Positions 6,043-13,676 of a stretch of DNA of 21,939 bases are shown here, in pieces. Numbering within the stretch: the first letter of the stretch is position 1; each line of letters begins with the position of its first letter. The DNA comes from a virus. The stretch spans positions 1 to 21,939 of the IMG/VR virus record IMGVR_UViG_3300049893_000760; one strand, given 5' to 3'. A program made the position numbers and the translations under genes. The notes under the pieces are model-generated. The model did not search any database. It saw nothing but the letters and a program-made list of their open reading frames with translations, and was not told the origin of the DNA.

Positions 6043-7641
6043 ATGGCAAACGATCTCATCAACGCGGTAGTTGTCAATCAAACTGGGCTACCTGATCGCG
6101 TCGTCGGCAACGCTGTGAATGAGCAGTGGGAGCAGATCGTAGGCGAGCGATTCGTTGAGCTGTCGTCGTTCAGCCCGTCCTCGATTGGCGGCTACAACAG
6201 CAGGCAGGTCAAGCCACAGGGCCTGTTCGTCAGGTCGGATTACATCCCCCCGACCAACGCCATCGAGGAGATGGAGCTTGCGATCCGCCTCTACCAAGAG
6301 GACGACGATGTTGCAAACACTGTCGGCATGATGGCAGCGGTGGCGTTTGCTGGTATGAAGAACCTTCATCCTGACAAGACGACTGAAGACTTCTTCAACG
6401 CCATCGCCTACGAGGTGAACATGGACGCCAGGCTTCGTGAGCTGTACGAGCAGCTTCTCGTGGCGTCGTCTGTGTACCAGATGACCGCGTACATGCGGAA
6501 GTCGATCCCGAACTTCAAGAGCGGGCCAGACCCATCGCTGGTGATTCCAGCGATCACCTACCTGAATCCCCTGTCGATCAGGATCATCTCCAGCGCAGAT
6601 TTCCAGGATGCCCCGCTGGCGCAACTCGTTGATGAAGATACAAATGACATCCTCTCGAAGCTGTATAGCCCATCAACTACTGCTGCCGAGAAGAATCAGA
6701 TCAGGAAGGCGTATCCTCTGATCGCCGCTCTCTACCTGGGGAAGTGGACTCCCACATCGCAGCAGCTTTCCGATGACGACACGCTCTCCGGCGCGGAGGA
6801 TATGTGGGTGTTGAATCCGCTCTTCGTGAAGCGGTATGTCATCAACTCGAACTCTGCCCAGTCAAAGTATCCACAGTCTCTGATCCGCAGGGTGTTCGGA
6901 CTGTGTGAGGCGAAGCGCCTGCTGAACATTGCAGACTGGAGCCTGCTGTCTGGAGCGATCAACTACCTCGTGGTCGTTCGCAAGGGTTCAGACAAGATTC
7001 CAGCCCACCCGCTGGAGATCGAGAACCTCCAGGGATTGGTGAAGAGCGCAGCTCGATCCGGCGTGATGGTTGGCGACCACCGTCTGAGCGTGGATCTCAT
7101 CATGCCTGACATGACGAACATGCTTGACGACAGCAAGCGCAGCCTGCTTGGGCGGAAGATTGCGAAAGCCATCATGCGCTTGCCGGACTTCGAGTTCGGT
7201 CGAGTGGAGGGTGGTGGAACGCCGGAGGGCGAGATCGTCAGCCAAGTCATGTCTTCTGACCGATTGCTGGTGAAGCGCCTTGTGGAGCGAAACCTGTACG
7301 CCGAGATCATTGCCAGGAATCCCAGCGTGTTCAAGCAGGGATCTCCAAAGCTGTGGTTCCCGCCGATCACGATCACTGGGCACCGATTCTTCAACGATCA
7401 GATCCTGAAGCTGCGTGACCGTGGCGACATCTCACGATCCACTACAGTGGAGACGATTGGCCTGGATCCAGAGGCAGAGATGGCTCGACGCGAGCAGGAG
7501 AAGGATGCCGGATTCGACGAGGTGATGACGGCAGAGAATGTTCCTTCCACTGGTGACAACCCAATGAACACTGGGCGGCCACGGTCGGAGGATCAGGTCA
7601 AGACAGACGACACTACGACCACGTCTCCTGGCGGGCCGTAG
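6043..7641 (+). CDS. portal protein
   Basis: 532 residues. The portal forms the ring at one head vertex through which DNA enters and leaves. Evidence: the size, the place right after the terminase, and the C-terminal hallmark GDISRSTTVETIGLDPEAEM followed by a Glu/Arg-rich stretch, which is the usual end of portal proteins (a wing or crown region that states a turn, then 'E..R...E'). Earlier segments include a helical YQEDDDVANTVGMMAAVAFA and a long alpha/beta core with NPLSIRIISS. The last 35 residues are Thr/Ser/Pro-rich and probably disordered. Start ATG 6043 has GAGGA at the right distance. A GAACATTAC sequence, a relaxed match to the repeated intergenic motif, lies in the 42-base gap before it. 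Confidence 0.85.
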   Translation: MANDLINAVVVNQTGLPDRVVGNAVNEQWEQIVGERFVELSSFSPSSIGGYNSRQVKPQGLFVRSDYIPPTNAIEEMELAIRLYQEDDDVANTVGMMAAVAFAGMKNLHPDKTTEDFFNAIAYEVNMDARLRELYEQLLVASSVYQMTAYMRKSIPNFKSGPDPSLVIPAITYLNPLSIRIISSADFQDAPLAQLVDEDTNDILSKLYSPSTTAAEKNQIRKAYPLIAALYLGKWTPTSQQLSDDDTLSGAEDMWVLNPLFVKRYVINSNSAQSKYPQSLIRRVFGLCEAKRLLNIADWSLLSGAINYLVVVRKGSDKIPAHPLEIENLQGLVKSAARSGVMVGDHRLSVDLIMPDMTNMLDDSKRSLLGRKIAKAIMRLPDFEFGRVEGGGTPEGEIVSQVMSSDRLLVKRLVERNLYAEIIARNPSVFKQGSPKLWFPPITITGHRFFNDQILKLRDRGDISRSTTVETIGLDPEAEMARREQEKDAGFDEVMTAENVPSTGDNPMNTGRPRSEDQVKTDDTTTTSPGGP

Positions 7642-7660
7642 GTGTCATAAAGTAACCGTT

Positions 7661-7684
7661 AGCGACCTATATGGTCACTACACT
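7661..7684 (+). promoter_or_regulatory. candidate promoter/operator dyad before gene at 7717
   Basis: The gap after the portal holds AGCGACC, five bases (TATAT), then GGTCACT: a dyad with six of seven positions paired (7661-7679). TATATGGT (7668-7675) and TACACT (7679-7684) both fit a TANNNT -10 box. With TACACT, transcription would begin near 7691 and give the ATG at 7717 a short leader with AAGGA. There is no clear -35 box. Promoter activity is inferred. Confidence 0.35.
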
Positions 7685-7716
7685 GTATGAAACGACACGG
7701 TAAGGACGGTCAGGAC

Positions 7717-8187
7717 ATGAAGCGATACCAGAACATCTCGACGGTGACTACGTCTGTGGTCAAGAAGTCTGCCGGTGGCGATTTCAAGACGCTGACGGTG
7801 AAGCCTGGTCAGGTGATCCATGTCAATGACGATGACATCGAGATGACCAAGGACTCGTACAGCCCTCGGACGGCAAACCCGTTTGATCGTGGGTTCATCG
7901 CTTCGATTCCTGATGGCAAGACCGAGCACCCAAATGCTCCAAAGCTCACGAAGAACCCTACGCTGAAGCAGGCTCAGTCTGCGATCCGCGAGGGGACGAT
8001 CAAGAAGACGCTTGCGAACATCACAGATCACCGAGGTTTGGTGATGGTTCGACGCGCCCTTGAGTCTGAGCGCAAGGCAATCAGCGACAGCCAGTTCTCT
8101 GAGATCGACCGCATGATCGACAAGCAGCAGGACAAGGTTGATCGCTTCCAGCGTGACAACGCCGAGAAGTTCGGCATTCAGGTGTGA
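7717..8187 (+). CDS. unknown virion-region protein
   Basis: 156 residues from ATG 7717 (MKRYQNISTV). An upstream in-frame ATG at 7687 would add ten polar residues, but AAGGA sits about ten bases before 7717 and the candidate promoter leaves almost no leader for 7687. The N-terminal 45 residues look like a small beta domain (VVKKSAGGDFKTLTVKPGQ, then VIHVNDDDIE). The C-terminal half is charged helix (LKQAQSAIREGTIKKTLANI, later IDRMIDKQQDKVDRF). I do not recognise the family. The position between portal and head connectors suggests a virion or head-assembly protein, with no direct evidence. Confidence 0.6.
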   Translation: MKRYQNISTVTTSVVKKSAGGDFKTLTVKPGQVIHVNDDDIEMTKDSYSPRTANPFDRGFIASIPDGKTEHPNAPKLTKNPTLKQAQSAIREGTIKKTLANITDHRGLVMVRRALESERKAISDSQFSEIDRMIDKQQDKVDRFQRDNAEKFGIQV

Positions 8188-8195
8188 GGTAGAAG

Positions 8196-8744
8196 ATGCC
8201 GGATTTGGCAGATGTGAGAATCTTCATTCCGAGGATCAGGCGAGAGCTTGACCCTGGGACTCCCCCTGCATCTGCCGCCGCAGACTACTCCGATGACATG
8301 CTGAAGGATGTAGCTGCCGACGCTGTCGGGGAGCTGTATTTGGTTGGCGGTTCTGCGTGGCCATACGCGCTGAACATCGCCAGTGCAACTCCAGCTTCGG
8401 CGTTCTCGCCAGACCAATGGGAATACTACACAGACCCTGAAGTTCCACTGATGCTTCACAACCTGGTTGCGATCCAGGCAGCACTGACACAGCTCTACCG
8501 CGACGCGCAGGAGTTCAAGACTCAGGAGAAGATCTCCGACGAGGGGTCTGCGTGGGAGGTTCAGCGATCAGCAACCCTGATGAGGGAGCGCCTCGCTGCG
8601 ATGTTGAAGCGCCGCCAGGAGATTATCGACCAGCTCAAGTACGAGAATCCGCAGCTTGTCACGGACGGATTTGTGAATCTTCTTGCGGAGAGAACTCCGA
8701 GCCTTGACGTGTTCATTGAGCCGTACTACTACGATGGGTCGTGA
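8196..8744 (+). CDS. putative head-tail adaptor (connector)
   Basis: 182 residues. The N-terminus VRIFIPRIRRELDPG, followed by YSDDMLKDVAADAVGELYL (31-49), has the pattern of the small helical adaptors that dock below the portal ('...YSDdxL...A...A...L'). It continues with helical stretches (LMLHNLVAIQAALTQLYRDA and LMRERLAAMLKRRQEIIDQL). The C-terminus is aromatic and acidic (FIEPYYYDGS). GAGGTAG lies a suitable distance before the ATG. Downstream of the portal and upstream of a second connector-like gene is the usual place for an adaptor. The assignment is by position and general pattern, not by a diagnostic residue. Confidence 0.5.
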   Translation: MPDLADVRIFIPRIRRELDPGTPPASAAADYSDDMLKDVAADAVGELYLVGGSAWPYALNIASATPASAFSPDQWEYYTDPEVPLMLHNLVAIQAALTQLYRDAQEFKTQEKISDEGSAWEVQRSATLMRERLAAMLKRRQEIIDQLKYENPQLVTDGFVNLLAERTPSLDVFIEPYYYDGS

Positions 8745-8749
8745 TATAG

Positions 8750-9220
8750 ATGGCGAACGTCCCAGATCTGGCAGGTTTCAGGGCTGCTCAGGAAAGCCTT
8801 GTTGAGAACCTCGGCCTCGATGTCGCATTCAACTTCACCGACGTGAATGGGTATGCCTCTGGCGTCTACTTGGATCCAGAGCACGGAACGCCGCTTGACC
8901 CGACGCTATCGCCATCAGCTTCAGCTCCTGCTTCAGCCTCGGTCGTGGTTCGAGCCACCGTCATCAGGCGCATTCCGCAGCTCACCAGGAGCGGGCAGAA
9001 TGATGGCAATGCCACGGCCGGAGGTGTCATCCCTACCGGAAAAGCGTGGCTGAGAATACCTGCTGGGACATACGACGCTTCGATCCTGAATGCAACCACT
9101 GTGGACATCAATGGCGAAACATTCACCATTGACAGGTTCATAGAGGATGGGATCGGACAGGTTGATCGGTTGTATGTGGAGTGCGAGATGATCGGCGATT
9201 CGCTGACTCCGCAGCCGTAG
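8750..9220 (+). CDS. putative head closure (stopper) protein
   Basis: 156 residues. After a short helix (FRAAQESLVENLGLDVAFNF) comes a Ser/Ala/Pro-rich linker (PTLSPSASAPASAS, 52-65) and then a beta-rich domain with RIPQLTRSG, KAWLRIPAGTYDAS and NATTVDINGETFTIDRFIED, ending VDRLYVECEMIG. This beta pattern ('...I.G..y.I......g....~~~v..') resembles the small beta-barrel stopper proteins that close the head after packaging. The ribosome site is weak (GATATAG before ATG). The TAG stop is embedded in a GTAGATTAC motif. The call depends mainly on order after the adaptor; a minor structural role is the alternative. Confidence 0.45.
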   Translation: MANVPDLAGFRAAQESLVENLGLDVAFNFTDVNGYASGVYLDPEHGTPLDPTLSPSASAPASASVVVRATVIRRIPQLTRSGQNDGNATAGGVIPTGKAWLRIPAGTYDASILNATTVDINGETFTIDRFIEDGIGQVDRLYVECEMIGDSLTPQP

Positions 9221-9225
9221 ATTAC
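9217..9225 (+). repeat. GTAGATTAC motif, copy 1
   Basis: Exact copy; its TAG is the stop codon of the head-closure-like gene. GTAGGA follows after three bases. It lies 40 bases ahead of the first fibre gene. Confidence 0.75.
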
Positions 9226-9256
9226 GGGGTAGGACATTCACGGCCCTGGATGACAC

Positions 9257-9925
9257 ATGCCCGACCAGACACCTCCAATCAGAAACTTCGAGCGACTTGT
9301 TCAGTACGCTCGACCTGGAAAGATTCTGATCGCTGGATACTACGGGGACAGCGGAAATGTCTATCCAGAGTGGTCTGAGGGCACTGCCGGGTCTGGCCAG
9401 ATCGTAGCCTTCAATGGTTCGACGTTCGCTGCAATGGACGTCGAGGAGGCAATCGTCGCCGGTGGTGGCAGCCTTGCTTCTGGTGGCTTGACATTCGCCG
9501 ATACTGATCCGCGCTATGTGAATGCTTCTGGCGATGTGATGGAGGGACACCTCTTCCAGCCGAATGCGCCGACCGCATCTGGTCATCTGGTGAACAAGGC
9601 ATACGCCGATAGTCTGATCTCTGGCGGCGAGGCGTTCTCGACGGAAACTTCGGATGTTGTACTCACCGATGTGAATGCCGTCGTGTTCGTGGATTCGACT
9701 GGCGGCCCGGTGGACGTTGAGCTTCCGAATCCGCACACGCCTGGCAGGCGAATCACGGTGAAAGACTTTGGCACTGATGGTGATGGGTTCACGCAGACGA
9801 ATGCTGTGACTGTCTCTCCTGGTGGTGCCGCAAAGATTGAGGGTGTCGCGTCTCCGCTGGCACTCACTCAAAACAAAGAGTCAGCCACGTTCGTGGGTGA
9901 TGGAACAAACTGGGGAAGGGTCTAG
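9257..9925 (+). CDS. fibre-like structural protein 1
   Basis: 222 residues. The N-terminal 65 residues (containing RNFERLVQYARPGKILIAG) may anchor the protein. Next is a fibre motif, LTFADTDPRYVNASGDVMEG (78-97), the 'YVNxSGDxMxG' unit common in phage tail fibres, and then HLVNKAYADSL, the 'VNKxYVD' unit that often follows it. The C-terminal 95 residues form a beta-type domain ending VGDGTNWGRV. The next gene ends in a related domain (VSDGTNWHRF). ATG 9257 is preceded in frame by a stop, so the start is fixed although the ribosome site is weak. The protein is probably an oligomeric appendage subunit. Which part of the virion carries it is not known; see the finding on cassette position. Confidence 0.7.
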   Translation: MPDQTPPIRNFERLVQYARPGKILIAGYYGDSGNVYPEWSEGTAGSGQIVAFNGSTFAAMDVEEAIVAGGGSLASGGLTFADTDPRYVNASGDVMEGHLFQPNAPTASGHLVNKAYADSLISGGEAFSTETSDVVLTDVNAVVFVDSTGGPVDVELPNPHTPGRRITVKDFGTDGDGFTQTNAVTVSPGGAAKIEGVASPLALTQNKESATFVGDGTNWGRV

Positions 9926-9927
9926 GG

Positions 9928-11142
9928 ATGTCATACATTCCAGTAATCGACAGCACGCGGCTTGCCGCAGATTCAGTAAATAGCTCGAAGGTTGCTGATG
10001 GCACTCTGGTGAATGCCGACATCAGCGCATCAGCAGCCATTGCGTTCTCCAAGTTGGAGGCTGTGCCGTGGCACGCTGGCAATGATGGCGCTGGCTCTGG
10101 CCTCGACGCCGACCTGCTTGATGCTCAGAGCAGCGCGTACTACCTGTCTCGCACCAACCACACTGGTACGCAGACAGCTTCGACGATCTCTGACTTCGAC
10201 ACGCAGGTTCAGTCGAACAGCATTGATGAACTTCAGGATGCTGCTGCTGACGTTGGCATGGGCGGGTTCAAGATCACCAGCCTTGGCACTCCGACCGCCG
10301 CTGGCGATGCGGTGAACAAGAGCTACGTCGATGCGATTGCGACTGGTCTTGTTGATTACAAGGCTTCGGTTCGCGCTGTAGCGACTTCAACGATCACCCT
10401 GTCTGGTCTTCAGACTATCGACGGTGTATCGCTTGCTGATGGTGATCGCGTCCTGTACGCGCCGGGAGCTGCTTCGGCTGCTGGCCTCTACACCGCTTCT
10501 GCCGGAGCGTGGACACGAACGCCTGACGCCGATACCTCTTCAGAGGTCACTGCTGGCATGTACCTCGCCGTCGAGGAGGGCACGAACTACGCCGACAGTG
10601 TCTGGCTGCTCGCCACTGACAATCCGATCACTCTCGACACTACTGCTCTGACGTTCATTGAGCTGCCGTCGATTCAGGATCTGATCGCCGGTGCTGGTCT
10701 TACGAAGACTGGCAACACGGTTGATGTTGGTGCTGGCACTGGCATCACTGTCAATGCGAACGATGTCGCTATCGACACTGCTGTTGTTCCGCGCAAGGGT
10801 GTTGCGAACACCTTCACGGCAGAGCAGACGATGCAGGCTCGCCTGGTTACTCAGGCTGGTGTTCGCGTCTTCATTCAGACGTTCGCCGCAGATCACACAT
10901 TCGATCCAACTGCGGATCACTTCATGGTGATGGACTCGGCTGCTGCTGTTCGCACGGTGACGCTTCCTTCGAGCCATGCTGCTGGCGATCATTTGTACGT
11001 CAAGCGGAATGGTGCGAACTCCGTTGTTATCGCAACGAACGACTCTGACACGATTGACGGTTCTGCTTCTGACGTGACGCTCACGCAGGATCAGGAAACC
11101 GCTCTGATCGTCAGCGACGGAACCAACTGGCATCGCTTCTAA
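9928..11142 (+). CDS. fibre-like structural protein 2
   Basis: 404 residues, rich in Ala, Ser, Thr, Asp and Val. In order: an N-terminal segment with SSKVADGTLVNADISASAAI; the fibre motif LDADLLDAQSSAYYLSRTNH followed by TGTQTASTI (about 59-87), common in tail fibre proteins; then PTAAGDAVNKSYVDAIATG; a beta domain with VSLADGDRVLYAPGAASAAG that looks like a repeated phage-fibre module; AGLTKTGNTVDVGAGTGITV; and a C-terminal domain ending VSDGTNWHRF. The last domain is a paralogue of the end of the preceding protein. TAGGG sits directly before the ATG, two bases after the previous stop, so the two are co-translated. A fibre shaft and tip subunit is the natural reading; receptor binding is inferred. 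Confidence 0.75.
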   Translation: MSYIPVIDSTRLAADSVNSSKVADGTLVNADISASAAIAFSKLEAVPWHAGNDGAGSGLDADLLDAQSSAYYLSRTNHTGTQTASTISDFDTQVQSNSIDELQDAAADVGMGGFKITSLGTPTAAGDAVNKSYVDAIATGLVDYKASVRAVATSTITLSGLQTIDGVSLADGDRVLYAPGAASAAGLYTASAGAWTRTPDADTSSEVTAGMYLAVEEGTNYADSVWLLATDNPITLDTTALTFIELPSIQDLIAGAGLTKTGNTVDVGAGTGITVNANDVAIDTAVVPRKGVANTFTAEQTMQARLVTQAGVRVFIQTFAADHTFDPTADHFMVMDSAAAVRTVTLPSSHAAGDHLYVKRNGANSVVIATNDSDTIDGSASDVTLTQDQETALIVSDGTNWHRF

Positions 11143-11162
11143 TCCGACTGGATGACTGAGGA

Positions 11163-12176
11163 ATGAGCTACACGCCAAAAAGGGACATTGATCTCACCGG
11201 TGATCCGACTGCGCCGACACCGGCGTCCGGTGATGCCGACACTTCTCTGGCAACGACTGCATTCGTCGCCGGTGAGATCACTGCTGCCATTTCGGCGTCT
11301 GGTGGATTGACGTTCACGGATACTGATCCAAGGTATGTGAACGCTTCCGGCGACACAATGACCGGGTCGCTCATTGTCAATGCTGATGTTGAGATTGTTG
11401 GAAGGTACAAGGCCGCTGGAGGCGTGCCTGGACTGTGGATGGAGGACACCTACGCCTCCGCTGCTTCGGGTACATACATCGTCCAAGACGCAGATCTGTT
11501 CCAGATTCAATCAAGGGCATCCGGGTTTGGCGCGTTCATTCAGACGGACTTCTCGATTGATCGTGGAGCAAACGTAGCCAGGTTCGATCAGTCTCTGTCA
11601 GGTGTTCGTTGGGCCGCGTCAGCGGTTACAAACGCAGACCTCACCAACAAAGGGTATGTGGACAACGCTGTAGGTGTTGCTTCGGCAAACGCAGGTTCGT
11701 TGTTCGTGAAGTCTTCTGGCGATTCGATGTCAGGGGCGCTGACTGCTTCTGCGTTCTATGCAAGCGGAACGATACTGTCGTCTGGGGCGATCAACTCTCG
11801 GGCTGGTGCAACGTTTGCGTCTGGGACTGTAACTGTTCAGGGTTCGTCAAGCCCTGTTCAGATCACACTCCTTACTACGGGCGCTCTTGACAATACGATT
11901 CTGTTCAACAGGAACAGCAACACGAACAGATTCACTATTGGGAACCAGACAAACGACTTCAGGCTTCATAGCCCATCCATTCCGGTTACGTTCTTTACTG
12001 CGTCTGGTAATGGTGGGTTGTACCTGGCTCCAACAGGTGTTGGTTCTGCGTTCTACCAGGGGCCGGTTACAGCGTCTGCGAACATTGCAAACAAGGGGTA
12101 CGTCGATAGCGCCATCGCCGCATCCGCTGGAACTGGCGGCGCATCAAGGGCCTTCGCTTTCGTGATGGGCACATAG
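11163..12176 (+). CDS. fibre-like structural protein 3
   Basis: 337 residues. Motifs in order: an N-terminal PTAPTPASGDADTSLATTAF; LTFTDTDPRYVNASGDTMTG (50-69), nearly identical to the unit in fibre protein 1; LTNKGYVDNAVG; a second SSGDSMSGAL; then beta-repeat sequence with IGNQTNDFRLHSP, and near the end another IANKGYVDSAIA. Each pairing of 'SGDxMxG' with 'NKxYVD' probably marks one fibre repeat. The C-terminus (SRAFAFVMGT) lacks the DGTNW domain of the two preceding proteins. GAGGA directly abuts the ATG. It is probably an appendage shaft protein. Its resemblance to protein 1 in the 5' third, but not the rest, suggests duplication or module exchange. Confidence 0.75.
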   Translation: MSYTPKRDIDLTGDPTAPTPASGDADTSLATTAFVAGEITAAISASGGLTFTDTDPRYVNASGDTMTGSLIVNADVEIVGRYKAAGGVPGLWMEDTYASAASGTYIVQDADLFQIQSRASGFGAFIQTDFSIDRGANVARFDQSLSGVRWAASAVTNADLTNKGYVDNAVGVASANAGSLFVKSSGDSMSGALTASAFYASGTILSSGAINSRAGATFASGTVTVQGSSSPVQITLLTTGALDNTILFNRNSNTNRFTIGNQTNDFRLHSPSIPVTFFTASGNGGLYLAPTGVGSAFYQGPVTASANIANKGYVDSAIAASAGTGGASRAFAFVMGT

Positions 12177-12185
12177 GAGATAACG

Positions 12186-12509
12186 ATGGCTGACGCATTC
12201 AAGCTGCTCAATCCAGGCAACACTCTTCTGAACACCTCACCGGTGGCGGTCTATACGTCTCCGGCTGCTGGCTCTGGAGTAGTGAAGGACATCGAGATCT
12301 TCAACGCCTCTGCTGCTTCGGCAAGCGTCACGCTCTATGTTGCTGGCTCTGCATCGCAGAACACTCTTGCTGTCGCTCCACTTGATGTCAGTCCTGCTGG
12401 TGCCACGAGGCAGGGCAACATTATGCTCACTGGCGGCCAGGCTCTGTATGCGAAGTCTTCTGTGGCTTCTGCTGCAATCATCCACTGCTTCGGGATGGAG
12501 ATCACCTGA
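12186..12509 (+). CDS. small beta-type structural protein
   Basis: 107 residues, Ala/Ser/Val-rich and predicted mostly strand: SPVAVYTSPAAGSGVVKDI, FNASAASASVTLYVAGSA, IMLTGGQALYAKS and AAIIHCFGMEI. This is the pattern of a small single-domain beta sandwich often found in phage structural regions, sometimes as a decoration or fibre-associated protein. No catalytic motif. AGGAGA lies well placed before the ATG, and the stop overlaps the next start (TGATG). The genes on both sides are fibre-like, so a fibre-associated, oligomeric role is likely but inferred. Confidence 0.6.
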   Translation: MADAFKLLNPGNTLLNTSPVAVYTSPAAGSGVVKDIEIFNASAASASVTLYVAGSASQNTLAVAPLDVSPAGATRQGNIMLTGGQALYAKSSVASAAIIHCFGMEIT

Positions 12510-13531
12510 TGGGATGGGACATTCGACTGAATGACGGATCTGTTGCATCTTCGTATGATGTTCCAGATGGTCACATAACTACGGCAAAGATCGCCGACTC
12601 TGCTGTTACCGATCCAAAGCTGAACAACAACTACGTCAGCGCATCTGGCGACACGATCATCGGCACGCTTGAAGTGAACAGCGGAGCTGCCAATACTGGG
12701 TGGAATCGTCTTGCTGTAGGAGTCGATCCTTACTACGGGGCATTCGAGGGGCAGTCTGATACTCAGCCAACAGCTCGTATTGGCAGTGTGAGCGGCTCCG
12801 GTCAGATTGCTCTCGGCCCAGGAGCATCAACGTCTCCGACGTGGTCAATCTCATTCACCTCGATTGCTTCCGCCGCTTCTGCTGCCAGTGGCAATGTGGC
12901 TACTCTTTCGGCGAACTCTCACATCAGGTCGCAGACTGACCCTGTGAACAACAATGATCTGGCTCGCAAGAGTTATGTCGATAACATGGTTTCGCCCGCG
13001 ATTGTCAATGACCTCCCATCATCTCCAGCCGATGGCGATGTTGTTGCATACGACACTGGTTCTGGGGCGGTGTGGATGTTCAAGTATGACCAATCCGCTT
13101 CGGCTGCATACCCGTGGAAGTTTCTTGGGGGAGCGCCAATCGGCGGCTATGTCAATACGGCAGAGACGACTTCAACAGGGTCGTATGGAGATCTTGCGAC
13201 TGTCGGGCCATCCGCTGTTTTCCCCTTGACTGGTGATTACAAGATGGAGTGGGGTTCTACTCAGCGATACTCTGCTGGTATTACCAACAACAGGAATATG
13301 TACCACGCTGTTGGCGTTGCGTCAGCATCGGCAGGTGACAGCAACTCTGCGAGAAGCGCGCATCCGAATCTTGTGAACATGCTCATGTCTGTTCACTTCG
13401 GGATAGATAGGCCGTCCATTCCGGCCGGAGCCGCCGCCGACTCACAGTACCGTGGAGCTGCCGGTGAGACGGCAGAGTTCCAGGATAGGTATTTGAGAAT
13501 CATTCCAGTCGCAGTGAAGAGAGGTGCCTGA
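12509..13531 (+). CDS. fibre-like structural protein 4
   Basis: 340 residues. It begins MGWDIRLNDGSVASSYDV with a following HITTAKIADSAVTDPKLNNN, the 'ItTaKIaDsaVTxxKL' unit typical of phage fibres, then YVSASGDTIIGTLEVNSG. After a beta region comes NNNDLARKSYVDNMVSP (the 'KSYVD' unit) and VNDLPSSPADGDVVAYDTGS, a module often found before a C-terminal head domain. The last 130 residues (STGSYGDLATVGPSAVFPLT onward) look like a compact jelly-roll-type tip that could bind a receptor. The N-terminal MGWD segment is shared with fibre protein 5, two genes on. The start overlaps the preceding stop by one base. Confidence 0.7.
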   Translation: MGWDIRLNDGSVASSYDVPDGHITTAKIADSAVTDPKLNNNYVSASGDTIIGTLEVNSGAANTGWNRLAVGVDPYYGAFEGQSDTQPTARIGSVSGSGQIALGPGASTSPTWSISFTSIASAASAASGNVATLSANSHIRSQTDPVNNNDLARKSYVDNMVSPAIVNDLPSSPADGDVVAYDTGSGAVWMFKYDQSASAAYPWKFLGGAPIGGYVNTAETTSTGSYGDLATVGPSAVFPLTGDYKMEWGSTQRYSAGITNNRNMYHAVGVASASAGDSNSARSAHPNLVNMLMSVHFGIDRPSIPAGAAADSQYRGAAGETAEFQDRYLRIIPVAVKRGA

Positions 13532-13532
13532 C

Positions 13533-13676
13533 ATGCCTGTGACGAACTGTGAAGTTTGCAGCGCCGACATAACCCAAACGTCTGTTGAGAAGTGCTCGGT
13601 GTGCGGCAAGGAGTTGTGCCCTGATTGTCACGCTGGCGAGGGTTACTGCGCTGCCGATCATCCTGGGGGAGAATGA
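13533..13676 (+). CDS. 47-residue cysteine-rich (zinc-binding) protein
   Basis: A short gene I found by translating the gap between two fibre genes. It reads MPVTNCEVCSADI, then EKCSVCGKELCPDCHAGEGY and CAADHPGGE. Seven cysteines and two histidines are arranged as C6-x2-C9, C21-x2-C24, C29-x2-C32, H33, C39 and H43, a cross-brace-like array as in B-box or RING-type zinc folds. GAGG precedes the ATG by about nine bases. The start is one base after the previous stop, and its own TGA overlaps the next ATG (TGATG), so it fits the operon exactly. The function is unknown. Confidence 0.7.
   Translation: MPVTNCEVCSADITQTSVEKCSVCGKELCPDCHAGEGYCAADHPGGE

Noticed and set aside
8933-9871. 312-residue minus-strand frame over the stopper-like and first fibre genes
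   Set aside because: It spans two well-supported plus-strand genes and the motif-containing gap between them, with no start signal; a chance opening.
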